Shown here in pieces: positions 43,154 through 51,805 of a DNA stretch of 64,000 bases. Positions within the stretch are counted from its first letter, which is position 1; every line of letters starts with the position of its first letter. Below the pieces are notes generated by a model. The model saw only the letters and a list, made by a program, of their open reading frames with translations, was not told where the DNA came from and searched no databases. Origin of the DNA: Kyrpidia sp. (lineage in GTDB: Bacteria > Bacillota > Bacilli > Kyrpidiales > Kyrpidiaceae); assembly GCA_029960885.1 (NCBI GenBank), contig JASBVV010000001.1:38042-102041 (forward strand). The letters are read 5' to 3'. The position numbers and the translations under genes were made by a program.

Positions 43154-43945
43154 ATGGAACCCAGGGACGCGAATGATGTGCTGACCATTGCCGGGCGAAC
43201 GTTTCGATCCCGACTGTTCTTGGGCACAGGGAAATTTTCCGATTTGGATGTGCAAAGCCGGGCCGTGGAGGCATCGGGAGCCGAGGTGCTCACCTTTGCC
43301 GTCCGGCGGCTGAACTTGGATCGACCGGACGAGCCGAATTTCTTGGATCGGTTGGATCTCAAACGATACACCCTGTTGCCCAATACGGCGGGGGCTTCGG
43401 ATGCCGAAGAGGCGGTGCGGATCGCCCGGCTGGCCAAGGCGTCCGGCCTGTGTGACATGATCAAGGTCGAGGTGGTCGGCAACCCGAAGACGTTGTTGCC
43501 GGATCCCGTGGAAACCTTGAAGGCCACGGAAATCCTCGTGCGGGAAGGGTTTGTGGTGTTGCCCTATATGTCCGACGACCCAATTCTGGCAAAGCGTCTG
43601 GAAGAGGCGGGGGCGGCGGCGGTGATGCCCGGGGCGGCGCCCATCGGGACGGGCCTGGGCATCCTGAACCCGTATCATGTAAGTTATATTGTGGAAGAAG
43701 CGAAAGTTCCGGTCATCGTCGACGCCGGGGTCGGTTCTCCGGCGGATGTGGCCTTGGCCATGGAGCTGGGGGCGGATGGGATTCTTTTGAACACCGCCGT
43801 CTCGGGGGCCCGGGACCCGGTGTTGATGGCCGAGGCCATGCGGCTCGCCGTGGAGGCCGGGCGCAAGGGGTATTTGGCGGGTCGGGTGATGAAAAAGCGG
43901 TACGCCAGCGCCAGCAGCCCGGTGGAGGGCATGGTGGGCCGCTGA
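43154..43945 (+). CDS. thiG: ThiG, thiazole synthase
   Basis: This 263-residue TIM barrel has the Schiff-base Lys104 (MIKVEV), [12 protein letters not shown] and [14 protein letters not shown]. With ThiS it makes the thiazole ring from deoxyxylulose phosphate and dehydroglycine. The partner oxidase (ThiO) or ThiH and the adenylating ThiF are not in this cluster. ATG 43154 has AAAGGAG nine bases upstream. Confidence 0.95.
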   Translation: MEPRDANDVLTIAGRTFRSRLFLGTGKFSDLDVQSRAVEASGAEVLTFAVRRLNLDRPDEPNFLDRLDLKRYTLLPNTAGASDAEEAVRIARLAKASGLCDMIKVEVVGNPKTLLPDPVETLKATEILVREGFVVLPYMSDDPILAKRLEEAGAAAVMPGAAPIGTGLGILNPYHVSYIVEEAKVPVIVDAGVGSPADVALAMELGADGILLNTAVSGARDPVLMAEAMRLAVEAGRKGYLAGRVMKKRYASASSPVEGMVGR

Positions 43946-43974
43946 GTTTTTGATCGGTTACGTGATGGAGACCG

Positions 43975-43999
43975 TCCGGGGCCGCGCCGCGGCCCCGGA
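43975..43999 (+). terminator. Bidirectional hairpin between convergent thiG and serA
   Basis: A perfect 12-bp GC-rich stem surrounds a single base. There is no T tract on either side, so termination would rely on the stem alone. Confidence 0.5.
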
Positions 44000-44008
44000 G
44001 GCGCGTCA

Positions 44009-45592
44009 TTAAAGAAGGACATCCCTCACTTCGAGGATGCCTGGGACTCGGCAGATTCCGCCCAGGGTTTCGGCGTCCACCGGTTTGTCCACCGCCAGCA
44101 CCATCACCGCTTGCCCGCCGATCTCTCGCCGGCCCACCTGCATGGCGGCGATGTTGACGCCGGCCGCACCGAGCAGGCTGCCCACTTGGCCGATGATGCC
44201 CGGCTGGTCGATGTGCCGTGTGATCAAGAGCGTCCCTTGGGGCGGGATGTCCACCGAGTAGCCGTCGATCTGCACGATACGCGGACCCAGGCCGTTGAAC
44301 AGAGTGCCTGCGGCGCTGTGGGTACCCTGGTCGGTGGTGAGGTTCACGCTGATCCAATCGTTGAAAACCCGGTGTTTTCCCGTTTTCGTTTCGGTCACGG
44401 CGATGCCGAGGGTTTCGGCAATGAACGGCGCATTGACAAAGTTGACCTCGTCCCCGTGATGGTAGGCGAGAATGCCTTTCAAAATGGTGCGCGACACGGG
44501 GGCCACTTCCCGTTCGGCCACGCTCCCTCCGTAGGCGATCTCAATGGAAGACAGGCGGCCGGCGACCAATTGACTGACCAACTGGCCCAATTTTTCACCC
44601 AGGGTGAGGTACGGTTGGACGGCCCGCATCACGTCGGCCGGGAGGGAGGGCAGATTGACCGCATTTTTGAAAGGCCGGTCCCGCAAGATATTCAGGATCT
44701 CCTCGCCTACGTCGATGGCCACGTTGATCTGGGCCTCCACGGTCGAGGCGCCCAGGTGCGGGGTGGCGATCACCCGGTCCGAGGCCAGAAGCGGGTTCTC
44801 TTTGGGCGGTTCTTCTTCGAAGACGTCCAGGGCCGCCCCCGCCACGGTCCCGTTTTCGATGGCGGCGAACAGCGCCCGCTCATCGATGATGCCGCCCCGG
44901 GCGCAGTTGAGGATGCGCACGCCGGGTTTCATCAGGGCAAACTGTGCCGCTCCGATCAAGTGCCGGGTTTCCTTGGTCAGCGGAGTATGCACGGTGATGA
45001 AATCCGAACGCCTGCAAACCTCTTCCACCGACACCGACTCGATCCCGAGTTTGTCCGCCCGTTCCGCCGTGAGAAACGGATCGTAGGCCAGCACCGTCAT
45101 GCCGAAAGCGCCGGCTCGTTTCGCGACCTCGGTTCCGATGCGGCCGAGTCCGAGGATGCCGAGGGTTTTGCCCCGGAGTTCTACACCCACGAACGATTTG
45201 CGGTCCCACTTTCCCGATTTGATGGAGATGTGGGCTTGGGGAATGTTCCGGGCCAAGGACATGAGCATGGCGAAGGTGTGTTCCGCCGTGGAGATGGTGT
45301 TGCCGTCCGGGGCGTTGACCACGATGATCCCCCGGCGGGTGGCGGCCTCCACATCGATATTGTCCACCCCGACCCCGGCCCGGCCGATGGCTTTCAGTCT
45401 CCGGGCGCCCTCCAGCAGACCGGCGGTCACTTTGGTCTGGCTGCGGACCAACAGCGCGTCGTACTCATCAATGATCTGTCGGAGTTCTTCCGGGGGCAGC
45501 CCCGGGCGGATGTCCACCTGAACATCCGGGGCCTCCATGAGTTGTTTCAGCCCTTCTTCCGAGATCGGGTCGCTGACCAAAATCTTGAACAC
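44009..45592 (-). CDS. serA: SerA, D-3-phosphoglycerate dehydrogenase
   Basis: This 527-residue protein has the NAD motif GLGRIG (148-153), the catalytic Arg in NCARGG and His in TPHLGAST. An intervening domain follows, then a C-terminal ACT domain (from about 455; TRHIDQPGIIGQVG) that can bind serine. It is the first step of serine synthesis. GTG 45592 has AGGAGGTG about eight bases upstream, behind a T-box. Confidence 0.96.
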   Translation of the reverse strand: MFKILVSDPISEEGLKQLMEAPDVQVDIRPGLPPEELRQIIDEYDALLVRSQTKVTAGLLEGARRLKAIGRAGVGVDNIDVEAATRRGIIVVNAPDGNTISTAEHTFAMLMSLARNIPQAHISIKSGKWDRKSFVGVELRGKTLGILGLGRIGTEVAKRAGAFGMTVLAYDPFLTAERADKLGIESVSVEEVCRRSDFITVHTPLTKETRHLIGAAQFALMKPGVRILNCARGGIIDERALFAAIENGTVAGAALDVFEEEPPKENPLLASDRVIATPHLGASTVEAQINVAIDVGEEILNILRDRPFKNAVNLPSLPADVMRAVQPYLTLGEKLGQLVSQLVAGRLSSIEIAYGGSVAEREVAPVSRTILKGILAYHHGDEVNFVNAPFIAETLGIAVTETKTGKHRVFNDWISVNLTTDQGTHSAAGTLFNGLGPRIVQIDGYSVDIPPQGTLLITRHIDQPGIIGQVGSLLGAAGVNIAAMQVGRREIGGQAVMVLAVDKPVDAETLGGICRVPGILEVRDVLL

Positions 45593-45655
45593 TGGTTCGG
45601 CACCTCCTGGGTGTGATGGATACAGTGGACGACGGGAAAAAGGCGCGGTCCAAAC

Positions 45656-45950
45656 AAAAAACTCCTCTGCCTCCGGCGCTGGGGACAGCGCAAGGGGCGA
45701 AAGGAGTCTCTTTCGCGGTACCACCCTTTTCGGCGACACCTCGCGGCGCCGCCCTCGGCGGGTGACATGGTCACCCGACTCACTAACGGGAGTCAACCGG
45801 CCCGCACTACTCACGCCGGGATCCGGCGCTTCGCACGGGCGCTCGGGAGTGCTGCCGACAAGCCCCGCGGTCCGGTTCTCACCAATCCACCGGCTCTCTG
45901 AGCCGCGTGTTTCTTGGCGGGTCTCCTTCATCGCTTTGCCCTGTTTCACT
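45656..45950 (-). promoter_or_regulatory. T-box leader (serine type) of serA
   Basis: On the minus strand the leader has GGTGAGAACCGG in stem I, then AGC (45853-45851) as the probable specifier, a serine codon, followed by ACTCCCGAG. The antiterminator core GGTGGTACCGCG lies at 45725-45714. The terminator pairs ACTCCT (45707-45702 side) with AGGAGT at 45666-45661 and is followed by TTTTTTG. Uncharged tRNA-Ser should turn serA on. Confidence 0.9.
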
Positions 45951-45957
45951 GACAGTA

Positions 45958-45987
45958 ACTTTAACACCGATTTTCCGGGCATGTCAA
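45958..45987 (-). promoter_or_regulatory. Promoter of the serA T-box transcript
   Basis: On the minus strand, TTGACA (45987-45982), an 18-base spacer and TAAAGT (45963-45958). Confidence 0.75.
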
Positions 45988-46119
45988 GGTTCTTGGGGAT
46001 CGAAAAATGATGGTGAAATCGTGAACGGTTTCGTGTACAATGAAGACGAACCCGGGGACCAAGGCCCCAGAATTAATCAAAAAAAGTATAGAAGTTTCAA
46101 TCGAAAAGGGGGATCGAGC

Positions 46120-48177
46120 TTGAACAAGCTGGGATCAATCGTGTTGTGGACGGTGATCTCCATCTTGGGCGCCGCGGCGTTCGCCGTATTGGCTCTCAAC
46201 AACGGCGAGACCATCAGTGCGGCGTGGTTGATTGTTGCCGCGGTGGCCACGTACGCGGTTGCGTACCGTTTTTATAGTAAATTTATGGCGTACAAAGCGT
46301 TCGGCCTGGATGATCGACGGGCAACGCCCGCGGAAATTCACAATGACGGAAAGGATTACGTCCCGACCAACAAATGGGTGTTGCTCGGCCACCATTTTGC
46401 GGCCATCGCCGGAGCCGGGCCGCTCGTCGGACCGATTCTGGCCGCCCAGATAGGGTACCTGCCCGGAACCCTCTGGATCATCCTCGGGGTGGTGTTGGCC
46501 GGCGCCGTCCAGGATTTTGTGATTCTGTTCGCCTCGATGCGTCGGGACGGCAGGTCCCTGGGGCAGATCGCCCGGGATGAGATCGGCCCCTTCGGGGGAG
46601 TTCTCGCCCTGATCGGCGTGCTGGCCATCATGGTCATCCTCATTGCCGTGTTGGCGCTGGTGGTGGTCAACGCCTTGAAAGGTTCGCCCTGGGGTGCGTT
46701 CACCATTGTGATGACGATTCCCATCGCCCTGCTGATGGGGGTGTACATGCGCTTCATCCGGCCGGGTCGGGTGTTGGAAGGAAGCCTCATCGGCATTGTG
46801 CTGCTCTTGCTCTCGCTCTGGGCGGGCCAATATGTGGCCGCCGATCCCTACTGGTCCGGCGTGTTCACGCTGAGCGGCACCGCCTTGGCGAAATGGATGA
46901 TTTTTTACGGATTCATCGCGTCGATTCTGCCGGTTTGGCTGTTGTTGGCACCCCGGGATTACCTCAGCTCATTTTTGAAGATCGGCACCATTCTGCTGTT
47001 GGCCATCGGCATTCTCGTCGTCCTGCCGCCGATTCACATGCCAAAGTTCACCCGGTTCATCGACGGGACCGGACCGGTGTTCAGCGGAAATCTGTTCCCG
47101 TTCCTGTTTATCACCATCGCGTGCGGCGCCGTGTCCGGGTTCCACTCCCTGGTCTCCTCGGGGACGACCCCGAAGATGATCCAGAAAGAATCCCAGGCAC
47201 GGATGATCGGATACGGGGGGATGCTGCTGGAGTCGTTTGTGGCGATCATGGCCATGGTGGCGGCGACCTCTCTCACGCCGGGCGTGTATTTTGCCATGAA
47301 CGCCCCGGCTGCGGTCATCGGCACCGATGCGGCGACGGCGGCGGCCAAGATCACCCAGTGGGGATTCACGGTGGATGCCCAGACCATCACCCAATGGGCC
47401 AAAGACGTCGGGGAGAGGACCATCCTGTCGCGGACGGGAGGAGCCCCGACCCTGGCCGTGGGTATGGCGGACATCTTCTCCAAGTTCATGGGCGGGTTCA
47501 AAGCGTTCTGGTATCACTTTGCCATTTTGTTTGAAGCGGTGTTCATCCTGACCACCATCGACGCAGGAACCCGGGTCGGCCGGTTCATGCTTCAGGATTT
47601 GCTCGGCAACGTATGGAAGCCTCTGGGCAGGACCGAATCCTTCGGGGCCAATGTTTTTGCCAGTGCGGTCATCGCGTTGGGGTGGGGGTATTTCCTGTAT
47701 CAGGGCGTGACCGATCCCTTGGGCGGAATCAACACGCTGTGGCCGCTGTTCGGGATTTCGAACCAGATGTTGGCCGGTATCGCCCTGACCGTGGCCACCA
47801 CGGTCTTGATCAAGATGGGACGGGCGCGATACAGTTGGATTACGCTGGTGCCCCTGGGATGGCTGCTGGCGGTGACCCTGACGGCTGGCTGGCAGAAGCT
47901 GTTCGATCCCAATCCGGCGGTTGGTTTTCTGGCCCACGCCGACGTGATCGCGAACGGCATGGCGGCCGGGAAGTTGGTGGCCCCGGCGAAGTCCGTGACC
48001 GACATGTCCAAGATGTTGTTCAACGACCGGGTGGACGCGGTGATGACCGCGATCTTCATCATTGTGGTGGTGGGTGTACTTTTGGACGCCGTCCGGGTGT
48101 GGTACCAGGTGTTGGTGGAAAAACGCAAACCTCAACTGAAGGAAACGCCGTTTGTGCCTTCGAGGATGCAGGTTTGA
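46120..48177 (+). CDS. cstA: CstA family carbon starvation / peptide or pyruvate transporter
   Basis: This 685-residue protein has about 16-18 membrane segments and the CstA motifs GHHFAAIAGAGPLVGP, SGTTPKMI and FGISNQMLAGIAL. Family members import pyruvate or peptides in starving cells. TTG 46120 follows AAAGGGGG by seven bases; upstream codons in the same frame have no good ribosome site. ybdD follows, as in E. coli. Confidence 0.94.
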   Translation: MNKLGSIVLWTVISILGAAAFAVLALNNGETISAAWLIVAAVATYAVAYRFYSKFMAYKAFGLDDRRATPAEIHNDGKDYVPTNKWVLLGHHFAAIAGAGPLVGPILAAQIGYLPGTLWIILGVVLAGAVQDFVILFASMRRDGRSLGQIARDEIGPFGGVLALIGVLAIMVILIAVLALVVVNALKGSPWGAFTIVMTIPIALLMGVYMRFIRPGRVLEGSLIGIVLLLLSLWAGQYVAADPYWSGVFTLSGTALAKWMIFYGFIASILPVWLLLAPRDYLSSFLKIGTILLLAIGILVVLPPIHMPKFTRFIDGTGPVFSGNLFPFLFITIACGAVSGFHSLVSSGTTPKMIQKESQARMIGYGGMLLESFVAIMAMVAATSLTPGVYFAMNAPAAVIGTDAATAAAKITQWGFTVDAQTITQWAKDVGERTILSRTGGAPTLAVGMADIFSKFMGGFKAFWYHFAILFEAVFILTTIDAGTRVGRFMLQDLLGNVWKPLGRTESFGANVFASAVIALGWGYFLYQGVTDPLGGINTLWPLFGISNQMLAGIALTVATTVLIKMGRARYSWITLVPLGWLLAVTLTAGWQKLFDPNPAVGFLAHADVIANGMAAGKLVAPAKSVTDMSKMLFNDRVDAVMTAIFIIVVVGVLLDAVRVWYQVLVEKRKPQLKETPFVPSRMQV

Positions 48178-48201
48178 CCTTCCCGAAGGAGGTGGCACGG
48201 G

Positions 48202-48399
48202 ATGAAGTCATCAATCGGGGACTGGGTCTGTAAGTTGCGTACCAACGTCAAAACGGTATTCGGAATGCCGGACTACGAGGCGTATCTCGAGCGCCACCGG
48301 AGGACTCATCCGGAGAAACCGCCGCTTTCCAGACAGGAGTTTTACACGCAGTATCTCAAACAGCGGTATGAGAGCGGCGGGCCGACCCGGTGCTGTTGA
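48202..48399 (+). CDS. ybdD: YbdD/YjiX family small protein
   Basis: This 65-residue protein has the family core (VFGMPDYEAYLERHRRTHP, SRQEFYTQYLKQRY). It is almost always encoded directly after cstA, and in E. coli the YjiX relative is needed for transport by its CstA-type partner. It lies 24 bases after cstA. Confidence 0.92.
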   Translation: MKSSIGDWVCKLRTNVKTVFGMPDYEAYLERHRRTHPEKPPLSRQEFYTQYLKQRYESGGPTRCC

Positions 48400-48417
48400 A
48401 CCGAATGGAATGCCTTG

Positions 48418-48444
48418 GGCGGGGAAGGATTCCCCGCCTTCTTT
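48418..48444 (+). terminator. Intrinsic terminator after cstA-ybdD
   Basis: A perfect 9-bp stem (48418-48426 with 48430-48438) with loop GGA is followed by TTCTTT. Confidence 0.82.
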
Positions 48445-48513
48445 GTTGCCCTCCTCCCGCTGCAGGCATGAAAGGCCGGCAGATGGGAAAACGAAACCCA
48501 AGGGGGGATGGGA

Positions 48514-49197
48514 GTGGCTTCATGGCGTTTGGAATGTGCCGAAGACCGCCGGGATCTCCGGGCGTGGGAACCGCTCTGGCGGCGGGCCCGCCGTCCCCTG
48601 GTCATCACCGGCGCGGGGATTAGTGTGGCCTCTGGTTTGCCGACGGTCGGCGAGACATGGAACGGGATCGTTCTGCGCACTCTGTTCACCCGCCACCGGT
48701 TTGAGAAGGAACCGAAAGAATTTTATGATTGTTACCGTGATTGGCTGTGGAGTTGGGGCCGGGCGGAACCGAATCCGGCCCACCGGGCACTGGCCGCCTG
48801 GGGTGGCCCCGTGGTCACTCTGAACGTCGACGGGCTTCACCGGAAGGCGGGTTCCGAGCGATGTCTCGAGGTGCACGGCAGGCTTTTCGAATTGGCTTGC
48901 CGCGGATGCGGCATTCTCGTTCGGGGAGATCGGGCCTTTTGCCAGGATGTTCCGCGATGCCCGGAGTGCGGCGGCATCCTTGGGCCCAATATCGTCCTGG
49001 CGGGAGAACCCGTGCGCCATTTCGCCTCGGTGATGGACCTGGTCGGCGAAGCGGATCTGCTCCTGGTGATCGGGACCCGGATGGATGTTTCACCGATGAA
49101 TCAGATTCCCGCAGCCGCCCACCGCAGGGGGATCCCCCTCATCCGGGTCAATCGGCGTGCGGAGCTGTTGATCCCGGCCCTTTTGGGCGGGGAATGA
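48514..49197 (+). CDS. SIR2-family NAD-dependent protein deacylase, divergent
   Basis: This protein of about 227 residues has the sirtuin motifs GAGIS (33-37), NVDGLH (104-109, with Asn104 and Asp106) and catalytic His121 in EVHGRL. Four zinc cysteines follow (129, 132, 149, 152). In the cofactor loop, the usual GIPDFRG is replaced by GLPTVGETWNG, so the conserved Asp-Phe-Arg is lost. This may change acyl specificity or activity. GTG 48514 is spaced better from AAGGGGGG than ATG 48508. Confidence 0.85.
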   Translation: MASWRLECAEDRRDLRAWEPLWRRARRPLVITGAGISVASGLPTVGETWNGIVLRTLFTRHRFEKEPKEFYDCYRDWLWSWGRAEPNPAHRALAAWGGPVVTLNVDGLHRKAGSERCLEVHGRLFELACRGCGILVRGDRAFCQDVPRCPECGGILGPNIVLAGEPVRHFASVMDLVGEADLLLVIGTRMDVSPMNQIPAAAHRRGIPLIRVNRRAELLIPALLGGE

Positions 49198-49200
49198 CCA

Positions 49201-49230
49201 CCGGCCGCCTTGGCGGAAGGCGGCCGGTTT
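49201..49230 (+). terminator. Hairpin between the SIR2 gene and a convergent small gene
   Basis: A perfect 11-bp stem (49201-49211 with 49217-49227) is followed by three T residues. It could serve both converging genes. Confidence 0.6.
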
Positions 49231-49246
49231 GCCAGTTCGAGGAGGT

Positions 49247-49414
49247 TTACCAACGGGACTCCGGTCCGGAAGTGATGAAGGCCACCGCCGCGAATGCACC
49301 CGCGAACCCGATGAAAATCGTGGCCAGCGCTTCGGGGGCTCGCTCTCCGAGAAACAGTGTAAAAATCGCGAAAACCACGCACATGATGGCGATGCCGAGG
49401 TAATAGCGAAACAT
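49247..49414 (-). CDS. Small membrane protein of 55 residues, unknown function
   Basis: On the minus strand an ATG at 49414 reads MFRYYLGIAIMCVVFAIFTL, then GERAPEALAT and a second hydrophobic stretch FIGFAGAFAAVAFIT, ending PESRW and TAA. This gives two membrane segments with a short polar loop. GGGAGGG lies six bases upstream, and a promoter-like pair lies 37 bases upstream. It is too short for usual size cutoffs. I do not recognise the family. Confidence 0.72.
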   Translation of the reverse strand: MFRYYLGIAIMCVVFAIFTLFLGERAPEALATIFIGFAGAFAAVAFITSGPESRW

Positions 49415-49450
49415 CGTATACCCTCCCGTGTCCGACTCTCTTCCTCCGTC

Positions 49451-49480
49451 ATCTTACCACCGCATCAGAAAAGTATGCAA
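49451..49480 (-). promoter_or_regulatory. Promoter for the 55-residue membrane protein
   Basis: On the minus strand, TTGCAT (49480-49475), an 18-base spacer and TAAGAT (49456-49451). Confidence 0.55.
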
Positions 49481-49535
49481 TGCGGGTTCACAAAGATGTC
49501 GGAAGCCGGGGCCGCGTTCGCACATGATACGGGAT

Positions 49536-49565
49536 TTGGTCAGTCTTCTCCCAATCCGATATAAT
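49536..49565 (+). promoter_or_regulatory. Promoter for the gene at 49678
   Basis: TTGGTC (49536-49541), an 18-base spacer and a perfect TATAAT (49560-49565). About 105 untranslated bases follow. Confidence 0.65.
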
Positions 49566-49677
49566 GAACCGTAAGAGTGGCACGGCGGAGGGGCGTACCG
49601 GGCGGTGATCCGGATCTTGGATGCCGGAAACCGGCTGTGGCCGGTCGTCGAGGTCGAGGCGGGAATAGGAGTGGCGG

Positions 49678-50037
49678 ATGCCGATGTATGTGATGATTAC
49701 CCAGGCCAGCCGCAAAGCCCGGGCGGCCAAAGAGCTGTATGAAACATTGAAATCCCGGGCGGCCGAGTTCTTACCCCCGGTTCGGGAGGGGGAGATACAG
49801 GGCTTCGACGGCGTGGAGGTTCCCGGAAGCGAGCGGAGCCGGGTGCTGGCGATCCGCTTTCACGACGAGTATTTGAGCCCGTACATGAAGTCGGACATGA
49901 ATCTGTTTCATCTGCTGATGCTGGATGAGCAAGTGAAGATCCGGGTCTATCGGGCCGAACGCGGATGGCTGTTCGTTTTTGACGGGGTGCAGGCCGCCCC
50001 AAAACCGTTTGGAACGATGGGGTTCGACCCCCGTTGA
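49678..50037 (+). CDS. Conserved-looking protein of unknown function (119 residues)
   Basis: This soluble protein has no membrane segment. It begins MPMYVMITQASRKARAAKEL, then a helical stretch and RVLAIRFHDEYLSPYMKSD. Composition and codon use are like its neighbours, and it has its own promoter, so I take it as real. I do not recognise the family. The chelatase gene follows 15 bases later. Confidence 0.7.
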   Translation: MPMYVMITQASRKARAAKELYETLKSRAAEFLPPVREGEIQGFDGVEVPGSERSRVLAIRFHDEYLSPYMKSDMNLFHLLMLDEQVKIRVYRAERGWLFVFDGVQAAPKPFGTMGFDPR

Positions 50038-50052
50038 CAGGAGGCGGGAGAT

Positions 50053-50445
50053 GTGAAGCGGACCGCATTGCTATTGATCGCCCACGGCAGTCAGCTTCGT
50101 GCGGCCGCCGAGGACATGTTTCGGGTCATGGATGACCTGAGGAGTTCCGGGAAATGGGATATCGTCGAGGCCGCTTTTCTGGAGATCACCTTTCCGTCGA
50201 TTCCCGAGGGGATTGAGATCTGTGTGAACAAAGGGGCAACCCAAGTCGTGATCGTCCCGTATTTTCTTCATTTGGGCAAACATGTACTCAAAGACTTACC
50301 CCGACTGATCGATGAGGCCGGCCGCCGGCATCCGGGGGTCCAAATCCGACTGGGTTCCCATCTCGGCTACGATCCCCGGCTGTCCCACATCGTGGCGGAA
50401 CGGGCCGAGGAGGCTCTGGCCGCCATGGATGGAACGGCGGGATGA
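50053..50445 (+). CDS. CbiX/SirB family small chelatase-like protein
   Basis: This 130-residue single-domain protein has AHGS (His11) and the metal-binding VPYFLHLGKH (His73, His77). It matches the short CbiX form that works as a homodimer and inserts cobalt or iron into sirohydrochlorin. No other tetrapyrrole gene is in the window. GTG start after AGGAGGCGGGAG. Confidence 0.85.
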   Translation: MKRTALLLIAHGSQLRAAAEDMFRVMDDLRSSGKWDIVEAAFLEITFPSIPEGIEICVNKGATQVVIVPYFLHLGKHVLKDLPRLIDEAGRRHPGVQIRLGSHLGYDPRLSHIVAERAEEALAAMDGTAG

Positions 50446-50505
50446 GCCGGCGGGTTGGTTTTACCGGGGTTCCGGCAACGGATTCGTGATAAGGAGATGA
50501 GCCCC

Positions 50506-50829
50506 ATGTATGCGATGAACTCTCTGTCCCTGAAATTCTGCAAAAAAAACCTCGACAAGTCGGGAGACGTGATGCGGGCCCTTCAGCAGAAATACCCCGA
50601 TCTCCCCATTGAGGTCTCGGATTGTCTCAAGGTTTGCGGGTTGTGTACCGACGTTCCTTTTGTGCTGCGGAATAACGCCATCGTTCACGGGCGAAATCCC
50701 CGGGACCTTTATCTGAAACTGGAACGGGGCATGCGGCCGTTCTTCCGTCCGGAGCCCATTCCCGGGACAGCCGCCGCCATGGCGTTACAAAGCGGGGAAG
50801 AGGCTGAAGACACCCCGACCAAAGCTTGA
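50506..50829 (+). CDS. DUF1450 family protein (YuzB-like)
   Basis: This protein of about 107 residues has the family cysteines in FCKKN and CLKVCGLCTDVPFVLRNN, a thioredoxin-like ferredoxin pattern. DUF1450 proteins are of unknown function; the clustered cysteines suggest metal or redox chemistry. ATG 50506 is nine bases after AAGGAG. Confidence 0.87.
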   Translation: MYAMNSLSLKFCKKNLDKSGDVMRALQQKYPDLPIEVSDCLKVCGLCTDVPFVLRNNAIVHGRNPRDLYLKLERGMRPFFRPEPIPGTAAAMALQSGEEAEDTPTKA

Positions 50830-50918
50830 CTTCCCGGACGGACCTCCGGTTCACCCGTTTCCGTCCCTCGTCATATCCTATACAACGCCATCCTCATGGG
50901 ATGCGAGGGGGGACGGGT

Positions 50919-51629
50919 ATGAAACAGACACCCAGGGCGCCCGGCAGGTCGGTTTATCGTATCGCCGATGTTGTCGCACGGTACAAGGGAGCGGTGGTGA
51001 ACATCGAGGTGGTGCAGGACATCCCCGGTTCGGCGATGACCCTGATCCCCGGATGGCCCTTGCACCCGGTCGAGGACGGGGACGAACAGCGAGAACTCCA
51101 TCAGTTAAATATCGGTTCCGGCTTTTTTTTCGACCGCCGGGGATTGGTTCTGACCAATGAACACGTGATTCACGGCGCTTCGCGCATCCTGGTCCGGCTG
51201 TTCGGACGCAGCCGGGTGGTCGAAGCGAAAGTGGTCGGTGCCCATTATGAGCTGGATCTGGCGGTTTTGAGGGTTCCCAAGCCGAGCGGCCTCCCCATCC
51301 TCCAGCTTGCCAGAAAACGGGATTTGCGCGTCGGAGAGTGGGTGGTGGCCATCGGCAATCCCCTTGGACTCGATCACACCGTCACCGTCGGAGTGATCAG
51401 TGCGAAGGAAAGGCCCATGGCTATTGGGGATCGCAAATACCCCCATCTAATTCAGACGGATGCGGCGATCAATCGCGGGAACAGCGGAGGCCCGCTGATC
51501 AATCTCCGGGGCAAGGTGGTGGGGATCAACACGGCGGTGAGCCAAAGCTCCCAAGGGATCGGCTTTGCCATCGCCGTGGACGTCATTCGGAAAGCGCTCC
51601 GGGACATGCGTGTGGGACCGGTGGATTAA
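50919..51629 (+). CDS. Trypsin-like serine protease, HtrA type without PDZ or membrane anchor
   Basis: This 236-residue protein is only the HtrA protease domain, with the triad His82 (NEHVIH), Asp113 (YELDLAVL) and Ser189 (NRGNSGGPL). I see no signal peptide, no N-terminal membrane helix and no PDZ domain; the chain ends 45 residues after the serine. Some spore formers have such short forms (YyxA/YycK-like or the YtrC group). Its location, cytoplasmic or spore, cannot be told. Confidence 0.88.
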   Translation: MKQTPRAPGRSVYRIADVVARYKGAVVNIEVVQDIPGSAMTLIPGWPLHPVEDGDEQRELHQLNIGSGFFFDRRGLVLTNEHVIHGASRILVRLFGRSRVVEAKVVGAHYELDLAVLRVPKPSGLPILQLARKRDLRVGEWVVAIGNPLGLDHTVTVGVISAKERPMAIGDRKYPHLIQTDAAINRGNSGGPLINLRGKVVGINTAVSQSSQGIGFAIAVDVIRKALRDMRVGPVD

Positions 51630-51799
51630 AACGGTTCTTGGTTTCTTTCGGCTGTTCCGCCTTTGATTGCGGAAAGAGGTGTAACAGCGTGGACCGGTTC
51701 ACAAGGGTTCCATAGGACATCCGTTCGAACGGCGGCGCCCGCGGTTGCCGCGGAGATGCGGACCGAAAGCGTTTACGGCCATAAACCGGTCGGCGGAGT
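51630..51799. other. Non-coding stretch after the protease gene
   Basis: I see no supported gene here. A small hairpin (TTCCGC near 51656 with GCGGAA near 51670) could be a weak end signal for the protease gene. The rest up to the gltB regulatory region shows nothing I can name. Confidence 0.4.
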
Positions 51800-51805
51800 T
51801 TGACA

